Positions 8,232 through 15,409 of a stretch of DNA of 64,000 bases are shown here, in pieces. The stretch covers positions 117,777 to 181,776 of the forward strand of contig CAVSCF010000014.1 in NCBI GenBank assembly GCA_963726405.1. Direction: 5' to 3'. Both the position numbers and the translations under genes were made by a program. The notes under the pieces are model-generated. The model ran no database searches. It saw only the letters and a list, made by a program, of their open reading frames with translations, and was not told the origin of the DNA. Each line of letters opens with the position of its first letter. The first letter of the stretch is position 1. Origin of the DNA: JAOUJD01 sp963726405 (GTDB lineage: Bacteria; Pseudomonadota; Gammaproteobacteria; Burkholderiales; Burkholderiaceae_F).

Positions 8232-9412
8232 CGTTGGGGGCCATCTACGAGATCGGCACCCTCGCCGCGCTGACCGAGTCCCTGTCCATCGACTTCAACG
8301 AGGCCGACGTCTACGTCGGCGTCAGCGCGGGCGGCTTCATCGCCGCGTCGCTGTGCAACGGGATCACGCCGCACCAGATGTCGCGCGTGTTCATCGAAGG
8401 CGAGAAGTCGCGCGACCGCTTCGAGCCGTCGATCCTGCTGCGGCCGGCGTTCAAGGAGTATGCGCAGCGCCTGGCGTCGGTGCCGCCGCTGCTGGCCGCC
8501 GCGCTGTGGCACTACGCGCTCGGCACCAGCACGATGATGAGCGCGTTCGAGCGGCTGAGCCGCGCGATCCCGACCGGCATCTTCAACGGCGAGCAGGTCG
8601 ACAAGTACCTCGGACGCATCTTCATGGAGCCGGGGCGCACCAACGACTTCCGCAACCTGGCGCACAAGCTCTTCCTGGTCGCCACCGATCTGGACACCGG
8701 CGAGTCCGTCGCATTCGGCACTCCCGGCCTCGACGACGTGCCGATCTCGCGAGCGGTGCAGGCCTCGGCCGCGCTGCCCGGCCTCTTCCCGCCGACGGAG
8801 ATCAAAGGCCGCTCCTTCGTCGACGGCGCGTTGCGCAAGACGCTGCACGCGTCGGTCGCCCTCGATCAGGGCATCGACCTGATGCTGTGCCTGAACCCCC
8901 TGGTGCCGTTCGACGCCTCGCCGCACCACCGCACCCGGGATCACGAGCACCATCTGAACAAGCTGGTCGACGGCGGCCTGCCCGTGGTGCTGGCGCAGAC
9001 CTACCGCTCGATCATCCACTCGCGGCTCGGCGCGGGGATGGAGCGCTACAAGAGCGTGTACCCGAACACCGACATCGTGCTGTTCGAACCGAACCGCGCC
9101 GATGCCGACATGTTCTTCACCAACCTCTTCTCGTACTCGAGCCGCCGGCGGCTGTGCGAGCACGCGTACCAGAAGACGCGCGAGGAGCTGTGGAAGCGCC
9201 GCCACGAACTGACGCCGGTGTTGGAGCGCCACGGCATCGAGATCCGCACCGACGTGCTGCGCGACGAGTCGCTGACGCTCGTGAAAAGCCTGCGCAGGAA
9301 CCGCGGCCTGTGGCGCGAGACCGCGAGCACGGCCGCAACCCGGTCGCTGACGCACACGCTGGACGACCTCGAGCGCTGGCTGCGCCTGGCCGCGCCCGCC
9401 GCTGCCCGCTGA
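8135..9412 (+). CDS. patatin-like phospholipase
   Basis: A 425-residue serine lipase of the patatin family. Motifs in order: glycine-rich oxyanion hole GLALAGGGPLG (residues about 25-35), nucleophile elbow GVSAGG with Ser about residue 64, and the Asp of the catalytic dyad in VDGALRK. The last 130 residues are a helical extension typical of bacterial members. The start at 8135 is the last of the three possible ATGs offered by the upstream duplication and the only one that reads through. Patatins near phasin genes can act in lipid or PHA turnover, but that role is inferred only from the neighbourhood. Confidence 0.88.
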   Translation: MNERTTTGPSATKHRPGSLPGPRIGLALAGGGPLGAIYEIGTLAALTESLSIDFNEADVYVGVSAGGFIAASLCNGITPHQMSRVFIEGEKSRDRFEPSILLRPAFKEYAQRLASVPPLLAAALWHYALGTSTMMSAFERLSRAIPTGIFNGEQVDKYLGRIFMEPGRTNDFRNLAHKLFLVATDLDTGESVAFGTPGLDDVPISRAVQASAALPGLFPPTEIKGRSFVDGALRKTLHASVALDQGIDLMLCLNPLVPFDASPHHRTRDHEHHLNKLVDGGLPVVLAQTYRSIIHSRLGAGMERYKSVYPNTDIVLFEPNRADADMFFTNLFSYSSRRRLCEHAYQKTREELWKRRHELTPVLERHGIEIRTDVLRDESLTLVKSLRRNRGLWRETASTAATRSLTHTLDDLERWLRLAAPAAAR

Positions 9413-9492
9413 CAGCCCAGCCGCGGAATCGGGGCGGAGCGCTGCGGTATTCTTGCCGCAACCCGATCCGGCGTCGCCCGCCCACAACAATC

Positions 9493-10152
9493 ATGGAACG
9501 CAAGCCGCCGCGCCGCACCCGCGAGCGCATCCTCGAACTGTCGTTGCGGCTGTTCAACGATTTCGGCGAGCCGAACGTCAACACCACGCTGATCTCCGAC
9601 GAGATGAACATCTCGCCGGGCAACCTGTACTACCACTTCAAGAACAAAGACGACATCATCAACTGCATCTTCCAGCAGTTCGAGCGCGAGATCGACAAGC
9701 TGCTGGCGGTGCCGCAGGACCGGCAGGCGAACGTGGAAGACGCCTGGCTCTTCCTGCACGTGCTGTTCGAGCTGGTGTGGAAGTACCGCTTCTTCTACCG
9801 CGACCTCAACAACCTGCTCGCGAACAACCGCACGCTCGAGGTCAAGTTCAAGCAGCTGCTGGCGCAGAAGGTCAAGGTCGCCAGCGCGCTGTGCGAGGGA
9901 CTGCAGAAGGCCGGCGAACTGCAGGCGAGCCCGCGCGAGATCGAGTCGCTGGCGACCAACATGGTGGTGGTGGCGACGTACTGGCTCTCGTACTCGTACG
10001 TGATGGACCCGCGCCGCTTCAACGAACCGGAGGTGGTGGGCGCCGCCGTGCAGCGCGGCTGCTACCAGGTGATGGCGCTCACCGCGCCCTACCTCACCGG
10101 CCCGTCGCGCGACCTGTTCGAGCGGCTCGCGGCCGAATACCTGACGGACTAG
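9493..10152 (+). CDS. TetR/AcrR family transcriptional regulator
   Basis: A 219-residue protein with an N-terminal TetR helix-turn-helix (residues about 8-58; RERILELSLRLFND, then ISPGNLYYHFKNKDDI) and a helical ligand-binding C-terminal domain. The frame is open for a long way upstream but that part overlaps the patatin gene, so the ATG at 9493 is chosen. It lies 80 bases after the patatin gene on the same strand and could control it and the phasin. The ligand is unknown. Confidence 0.88.
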   Translation: MERKPPRRTRERILELSLRLFNDFGEPNVNTTLISDEMNISPGNLYYHFKNKDDIINCIFQQFEREIDKLLAVPQDRQANVEDAWLFLHVLFELVWKYRFFYRDLNNLLANNRTLEVKFKQLLAQKVKVASALCEGLQKAGELQASPREIESLATNMVVVATYWLSYSYVMDPRRFNEPEVVGAAVQRGCYQVMALTAPYLTGPSRDLFERLAAEYLTD

Positions 10153-10183
10153 AACAAGCAGGCAAGGAACCAAGGAGAACGCG

Positions 10184-10963
10184 ATGGCGAAGGCGTGGGC
10201 GAAGTTTCCGTATCCCGACAAGTCGTTCCACTACACCGCGGCGACCCTGAAGAAGTCGTGGGACCGCCTGCACAAGGGCGACGCCGAGCCCTTCCCCAAG
10301 AGCGACGCCGTGATCGAGGCGTGGATCGCGTTTCATGCCGGCGACTTCCAGAAGGCCGCCGAGCTGGGGGCCAAGGCCGGTGACGAAGGCGTCTCCGTCG
10401 CCAACAAGGCGCAGGCGATCTACGCCAACTACCTCGAGGAAGACGAGAAGCGAAAGCTGCAGCTCTTCGAGGAAGTGGCACAGCGCGCCGAGAAACTGCA
10501 GGCGAAGCAGCCGAAGAACGCCAACGCCTTCTACTGGCAAGCGTATGCGCTCGGCCGGTATGCACAGGGCATCTCCGTGGCGAAGGCGCTGGCCCAGGGC
10601 ATCGGCGGCAAGGTGAAGAACGCGCTGGAAACCGCGATCAAGCTCGCGCCGAAGCATGCGGATGCGCACATCGCGCTGGGCTCGTATCACGCCGAGGTGA
10701 TCGACAAGGTCGGCGCGATGATCGGCGGGCTGACCTACGGCGCGAAGAAGGACACCGCGATCAAGATGTACCAGGCGGCGATGAAACTCAACCCGGCCTC
10801 GGCGATCGCGCGCATCGAGTATGCGAACGGACTGGTGATGCTGGACGGCAAGAAGGCGCTGAAGGAAGCGGAGAAGCTGTACGGCGAGGCGGCGGAGTGC
10901 GAGGCGGCGGATGCGATGGAGAGGCTGGATGTGGAGTTGGCGAAGGCGGAGTTGGAGGATTAA
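10184..10963 (+). CDS. TPR-like repeat protein, unknown function
   Basis: A 259-residue soluble protein with no signal peptide, preceded by an AAGGAG site. The sequence consists of helical pairs with TPR-like spacing (AIYANYLEEDEKRKLQ, FYWQAYALGRYAQG, HADAHIALGSYHAEVIDK, INYAN-like IEYANGLVML). It resembles conserved betaproteobacterial proteins of unknown function. Its position after the TetR gene (32-base gap) suggests co-transcription. It is the last gene before the visible drop in GC content. Confidence 0.7.
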   Translation: MAKAWAKFPYPDKSFHYTAATLKKSWDRLHKGDAEPFPKSDAVIEAWIAFHAGDFQKAAELGAKAGDEGVSVANKAQAIYANYLEEDEKRKLQLFEEVAQRAEKLQAKQPKNANAFYWQAYALGRYAQGISVAKALAQGIGGKVKNALETAIKLAPKHADAHIALGSYHAEVIDKVGAMIGGLTYGAKKDTAIKMYQAAMKLNPASAIARIEYANGLVMLDGKKALKEAEKLYGEAAECEAADAMERLDVELAKAELED

Positions 10964-11020
10964 TGTTGAAAAATAATCGTCCGGTAAGAAGCTATGCGGA
11001 TCGAGCTAGCAACGAGACGG

Positions 11021-12724
11021 TCAAGCCGCTGCCGAGTTCGAACGTACTGATTGTCGTGAGCGTCCGCTGCTAGGAACTCTTTTAAGCTCATCGTGCTTCC
11101 AGAACTCCGACCGAATCATGCCGACAAAGCGCTCGGCAAGGCGCGGGTCAAACTTTCGACCCGCCTCGGCAATTATCTCTCTTAACGCAGCGGGCACTGA
11201 TAGCGGCCGCTTTCTGTGCGGCCGGCCCTGCGTCATTGAGTCAAAACAATCGCAAAGCGCGATCGTCCGCGCTGCAAACGGAATCGATTCTCCAGAAAGA
11301 CGATCAGGGTAGCCTTCCCCGTTCCATTGCTCGTGGTGCGACCGAGCAACGACGGCTGCCAAGTCAAGGGAGTCCAGTTCTACCCGGTGGATTATTTCTG
11401 CTCCATAGCGACAATGTTCCTCGACAATCTTGGCCTCGCCAGCGGAGAGACCACGGTTCTTTAGCAGGATCCTGCTTGGGATGGCCATCATTCCAACATC
11501 AAATACCCTCCCAGCCTCCCCGAGAAGTTCCGCCTCTGCTTCTGTCATCCCCAGCTCGGTGGCAAACATGTGCGCAAGCCTCCCAACTCGGAAGGACCGT
11601 TGGAAATCATGCCCGCTAGCAACAGCTGCATCGATGGCAGCGCAGATCAAGCTAGTCAACTGGCTCTCAGCCATACCCTGTAATTGGGTGATCGCGTTTG
11701 CAAGTACTCGTGGACCTCGCCAAGGTTGATCGCCACCCACGCTTCTAACCTCAAGAGGTAGCTCAGCGACAACGCTCGCTCTCGCACGTTGAAGCTCAGC
11801 CAATTCTTTCAGGTATCGCAGCGCCCGATCCGGCCGACCCGCGATCTCCGCCCCTTCCGCGCATGCTGCCAAAGCATCGTGGTACATGGTGTCATTAGCT
11901 TTAGAACTTTCCTTCAATTCGTCTAGGAGCGCCAACCCCGCCGCAGGTCGCCCTGTCGCACAGTCGATTACGCCCTTAGCAAAACCTTGAATGTAGCGAT
12001 GGCGGCCCACTTGGCTTTCTAACTGCAAGCTTTGAAGGTCGCATTGAGCGCGCTCCACATCGTCTAGCAAGACAAACAGGCGAGCGCGGTTCGAAAAGAA
12101 CACGGCTGTTTGAATGGGAGACACGGGGAACCCGCCCGGCCCGCCGGCAGGTAATTTTCGATAAAGGAGGTCCAAGACTAGCGACGGATCGCGGAGGGCC
12201 AGCGCAACGTCAAGAGCGTTACTGGCGGCCACAACCAGGCTCTCGCTGAGATCCGCCCGCTCACCGCATAACTCCAAGACCTTGCGAGATACGGTCAGAG
12301 CACCGTTAAGTTGTCCTACGATGCGTAGAAGAGTCGCTAAATTGTTCAAGACCGGCAACTCTTCGCGGGACTGACGACTCTCCCGAGCTAGACGAAGCGC
12401 GTCGCTCAAGGCTTCTGCTGCTTGTCGATACCTTCCTTGGTCAAAAAGCACTGCTCCTAGCACTGAGGCTGATCGTCGCTGCAAAGTGCGGTCAGCCAAC
12501 CCATTGGCCCGCAACCTCGCAAGTTCCGCCGTCCGAATTGCATCTTCAGGACGCGCTGCGTTGAAATGAAATTCAACGATGCTCAATAAACCTTGCACAA
12601 CTTCGACCGATGGCTCCTCCGCGGTCAATTGATACTCGACAGAAGCAAGATGATCGACTGAAGCGTCCGATCCTAACCGCTCCAGGCGCTCGATCACAGT
12701 GACATTAAGCGGCAGATCAAGCAT
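11021..12724 (-). CDS. TPR-like plus degenerate HD-GYP domain protein
   Basis: A 567-residue protein. About residues 1-330 form helical TPR-like repeats; about 345-530 form an HD-GYP domain of the cyclic-di-GMP phosphodiesterase family. The GYP part is well preserved (HHEQWNGEGYP), but the HD dyad region reads GRVFDVGMMAIP where the family has LHDIGKIGIP, so the metal-binding His is Phe and the Lys is Met. Catalysis may be lost and the domain may act as a sensor or scaffold. The upstream GAGGGGAG supports the ATG. Codon use and base composition are less GC-rich than in flanking genes. It sits downstream of kinase and receiver genes on the same strand. Confidence 0.8.
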   Translation of the reverse strand: MLDLPLNVTVIERLERLGSDASVDHLASVEYQLTAEEPSVEVVQGLLSIVEFHFNAARPEDAIRTAELARLRANGLADRTLQRRSASVLGAVLFDQGRYRQAAEALSDALRLARESRQSREELPVLNNLATLLRIVGQLNGALTVSRKVLELCGERADLSESLVVAASNALDVALALRDPSLVLDLLYRKLPAGGPGGFPVSPIQTAVFFSNRARLFVLLDDVERAQCDLQSLQLESQVGRHRYIQGFAKGVIDCATGRPAAGLALLDELKESSKANDTMYHDALAACAEGAEIAGRPDRALRYLKELAELQRARASVVAELPLEVRSVGGDQPWRGPRVLANAITQLQGMAESQLTSLICAAIDAAVASGHDFQRSFRVGRLAHMFATELGMTEAEAELLGEAGRVFDVGMMAIPSRILLKNRGLSAGEAKIVEEHCRYGAEIIHRVELDSLDLAAVVARSHHEQWNGEGYPDRLSGESIPFAARTIALCDCFDSMTQGRPHRKRPLSVPAALREIIAEAGRKFDPRLAERFVGMIRSEFWKHDELKRVPSSGRSRQSVRSNSAAA

Positions 12725-12795
12725 GCCTCAACGCTCCCCTCGGGAAGCAGGCCACGCCCAAAGAGGCTGCAAATGCCAACTCCGAAAAGTCGGAA

Positions 12796-13200
12796 TCACG
12801 ATAACCCGCTTTCTTCCAGAAACCCAGAATCTGGTAGCTCGCGATGCCCCGAGAGCACTTCCAAAATAAGATCAAACTTATGCGCGACTAACGGCTTGCG
12901 CAGTACAGGCGACACCTGCGAGAGAGCTGTAAGCTCTTCACTTTGACCGTCCCCTGTTACCACTAAGATCTTGGGACTATGATCTCCCCACTTCCTCCGC
13001 ACAATATCGAGTTGCAGTGAGCAACTGTGGCCGTTCAACTGGAAGTCCAAAAGGATCAAGTCCGGCACCCGTTCGAGATCCGTAACGACGCTCAGCCACC
13101 GAAGAGGATCGTGGTCTGCATACACTTCCACACCTAAGGCCCGAGCACCCTCTCGGTAGACCGCAAGACGCCAATGGTCCTCGTCGAGGACAGCCACCAA
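12796..13200 (-). CDS. response-regulator receiver domain (possibly detached from the upstream kinase)
   Basis: A 134-residue CheY-like receiver: acidic pocket LDED, phospho-acceptor Asp in LLDFQLNG, the Thr switch in VVTGD and Lys in RKPLV. No output domain follows. The open frame begins at a TTG with no convincing ribosome-binding site, and the same strand immediately upstream encodes the end of a histidine kinase in another frame. The original gene may therefore have been a hybrid kinase with this domain at its C-terminus, now separated by a frame break. It could otherwise act as a stand-alone receiver. Confidence 0.65.
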   Translation of the reverse strand: MVAVLDEDHWRLAVYREGARALGVEVYADHDPLRWLSVVTDLERVPDLILLDFQLNGHSCSLQLDIVRRKWGDHSPKILVVTGDGQSEELTALSQVSPVLRKPLVAHKFDLILEVLSGHRELPDSGFLEESGLS

Positions 13201-13220
13201 CTTGTTTCGCGCTCCCTCTG

Positions 13221-13981
13221 CGGCGCAATACGGGATGACGCGAGGCTCCGATCGACAGGGATTCCCACAGGACCTGGCAGACGAATACGAAAGAGGCTGC
13301 CCTGGCCTGGCGCAGAGACACAGCTAACGACCCGCCGAGGCGGACGTAAACAGCCGCGCGCTGTACAGCCCAAGGCCGGACCGAACGGCGGGATGACCAA
13401 TTGGCGTAAGCGATGGCGCCTTGATCGGCTCAAACACACCGCAACCTTATCGGCCGTCATCCCTCGACCGTTGTCGCGCACTTCAAACACAATGTCATCG
13501 TCCACGCCGGCGTGCGCCGACGAAGAATCTTGCTGCCGTCTGAGTGCCAAACGGCGTTGGCGATCAGATTGTTCAGAACCCGCTGGACCCACCGCTCGTC
13601 GGATAAGAAGATTAGCCGAGAAGCGGCGCACCGCATTTCAACGTTTCCAGCCAACCCGCGATTGCTCTTGCAAGCGCGCTCAATCAACTCATCCGCTCTG
13701 ATGGCTCTGACCATGGGCTTTGTGTCGCCGAACTCAAGTCGGATGGCGTCGACTAGATCCTGCTGTGCCGCCATAACCTGCCGAATTGCGGCTTGGACCG
13801 AAGCAAGCTCAACTGTCATTCGCTGCAGTAGCGGGTCAAAGCTCGCTTCGTCGAACCGACGCGCCCTAGGTCGGCCGTGATCAAACGCAACGTCCGGAGG
13901 CCCATCTCGGTTGAGTGCTGCAGTTGGCGAGCATCGTGATCGAGCGCAGCCACGAGCGCTTCCGCGCTCCTCATCGGTCAT
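13221..13981 (-). pseudogene. frame-broken sensor histidine kinase
   Basis: Kinase segments lie in different frames along one strand. Near 13950 there is an H-box-like LDHDARQLQHS; then a dimerisation/N-box part ending ERWVQRVLNNLIANAVWHS; then the G1 box VRDNGRGM near 13470; then VFEPIKAPS and a second glycine box SGLGLY near 13360; finally APGQGSLFRIRLP near 13300. At least four frame changes are needed to connect them. This order matches the HDLRQP family of hybrid kinases. Either the gene is dead or the sequence carries several indel errors. It lies between a LuxR response regulator and a receiver. Confidence 0.75.
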
Positions 13982-14011
13982 CTTTCCGGTCAGCAGGCGC
14001 AGCGGGATCGT

Positions 14012-14638
14012 TCATACGCGCCTCCGCGTCTCGATCAGACCAAGTTCAACGCCACGCCGAACCGCCTCTAGCCGGGTACGCACTCCTAGCTTTTCGTAGA
14101 TGCTCCGTAAGTAGGTCTTGAAAGTGCTCTCTGAAATCTGCAGCAGCGGCGCAAGTTGCTTGTTCACCCTTCCGATGGCCAACGCTCGCAATACATCGAT
14201 TTCCCTCTGGGTAAGCCGATGGTTAGACTTTGCCGGACACGGATCTGCTGCCTGAGCCGGGTAGAAGAACCCGTTATCAAGCAGTTTTCGAAGCGCATCG
14301 GTGAATTCGTCCGCCCCTGTGCTCTTCGTTAGATAGCCTCGGGCGCCTTGCGCGAAGCAGTCGCGCATTACCTCAGGATTCGTCTCGCCGCTAACTACGC
14401 CGATCACAGCTTGGGGAGCAAGCGCTCTGAGCCGAACAAGCCCCGCCAGTCCCTCGCAGTCAGGAAGCATCAGGTCGAGCAAAACGTAATCCGGCGTGCC
14501 TTCGCTTGTCACGAGCACTTCGGCCTCACTTAGGGTCCCAGCGACCTGCACGGACGCTCCCGGCCTGAGGATGACCACCTCGTTCTTCGTATACCTCGCG
14601 ACCATCGGATGGTCGTCCACGATCAAGACTTTGGTCAC
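14012..14638 (-). CDS. LuxR/NarL-family response regulator
   Basis: A 208-residue two-domain regulator. The receiver has the acidic pair in VDDHPMV, the phospho-acceptor in LLDLMLPD and the Lys in YLTKS. The C-terminal LuxR helix-turn-helix reads LTQREIDVLRALAIG through LEAVRRGVELGL. GTG at 14638 is chosen because an AGGGGAGA site lies just upstream and the receiver begins at once. The broken kinase follows on the same strand about 30 bases later, so the two probably formed a two-component pair. The DNA targets are unknown. Confidence 0.85.
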   Translation of the reverse strand: MTKVLIVDDHPMVARYTKNEVVILRPGASVQVAGTLSEAEVLVTSEGTPDYVLLDLMLPDCEGLAGLVRLRALAPQAVIGVVSGETNPEVMRDCFAQGARGYLTKSTGADEFTDALRKLLDNGFFYPAQAADPCPAKSNHRLTQREIDVLRALAIGRVNKQLAPLLQISESTFKTYLRSIYEKLGVRTRLEAVRRGVELGLIETRRRV

Positions 14639-14827
14639 GCGAGTCTCCCCTGTGCAAACGATTCTGCCAGCGGTTCCTTCCGCCTGACACTGCTTGCGCC
14701 CCTCCGTTGGTCGACTCGCCTCGTCCAATCGGACGAGGCGGCGGCGAAGGTCCTCTCCGATTGGAGGATTCACCTGCGCGGCTTCGCTTCTCAAGATTCG
14801 TTCGTCATCACGAGGAGGAGCCAGACC

Positions 14828-15233
14828 ATGACGAACGACGAATTCACTTCATCCACCGACCTGCCGAACCCATCGTCTGAGCCAGACCAGTGCTGCCCAG
14901 ACGACGAGACAGCCGCTCATCCACCTGACTCCGCGCGAGTCCGAAATCGTTCGCTACGTGATGCTCGGGGAGTCGAACAAGCAGATCGCACGTCGCCTCG
15001 GCATCAGCAACTACACGGTGCGTGACCACGTTTCGAACCTGCTCAAGAAATCGGGCGTGACGTCGCGGTCGCGACTCGCCCTGGTACTCCCGCCGCCATT
15101 GGCTCAGCCTGCTGCAGTCGCCTCGCGCGCGGGCCCCATCAATCCGATCAGTATCGCGGCTCGTCCGGCGGGTCACTCGCTTCATGACGCGAGCGTCGAC
15201 CGTCAAATCGTGGGCTTGCCATGGAGGAAGTGA
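14828..15233 (+). pseudogene. LuxR-type helix-turn-helix protein with an apparent frameshift
   Basis: An ATG at 14828 with a strong GAGGAGGAG site opens a frame (MTNDEFTSSTDLPNP...). From about 14925 a clear LuxR helix-turn-helix is encoded in another frame: LTPRESEIVRYVMLGESNKQ, then IARRLGISNYTVRDHVSNLL and KKSGVTSRSRLALV, running to a stop at 15233. One base change in length near 14890-14925 would join them. No start codon other than an internal ATG (14958) serves the second frame. The gene is divergent from the response regulator and upstream of the exporter, which it may control if functional. Confidence 0.6.
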
Positions 15234-15370
15234 ACCGAAGCCCCATCGAAGACGTCCCCCTGGACGGCCGGGTGCGTGACGTGCCACTGGAAGGCGCCGC
15301 CTTCACCGAGCACGCGGAGAGCGAGGCGCGGCCGACGAGGCACGATCCAGTAACTCCGATCGCGCTCTGA
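15221..15370 (+). CDS. small ORF before the peptidase-exporter, unknown
   Basis: A 49-codon frame (starts MEEVNRSPIEDVPLDG) overlaps the end of the LuxR-like gene by 13 bases and stops 39 bases before the exporter. Peptides exported by C39-peptidase transporters often have short genes in this position, with a double-glycine-type leader end. Here only VPLEGAA faintly resembles such a site, and no ribosome-binding site is seen. It is listed as a weak candidate. Confidence 0.2.
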   Translation: MEEVNRSPIEDVPLDGRVRDVPLEGAAFTEHAESEARPTRHDPVTPIAL

Positions 15371-15409
15371 TCAACGGCACCGGCTCGCCGGCGCTCGCTC
15401 CCGACTCCA

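Noticed and set aside
11118..13880. Several short plus-strand frames opposite the HD-GYP and kinase genes
   Set aside because: They lack ribosome-binding sites and motifs; the minus strand shows clear receiver, kinase and HD-GYP motifs.
14828..15025. 66-codon frame as a RiPP precursor for the exporter
   Set aside because: It starts well and contains CC, but from about 14925 it overlaps a clear LuxR helix-turn-helix in another frame, so a frameshifted regulator explains it better.
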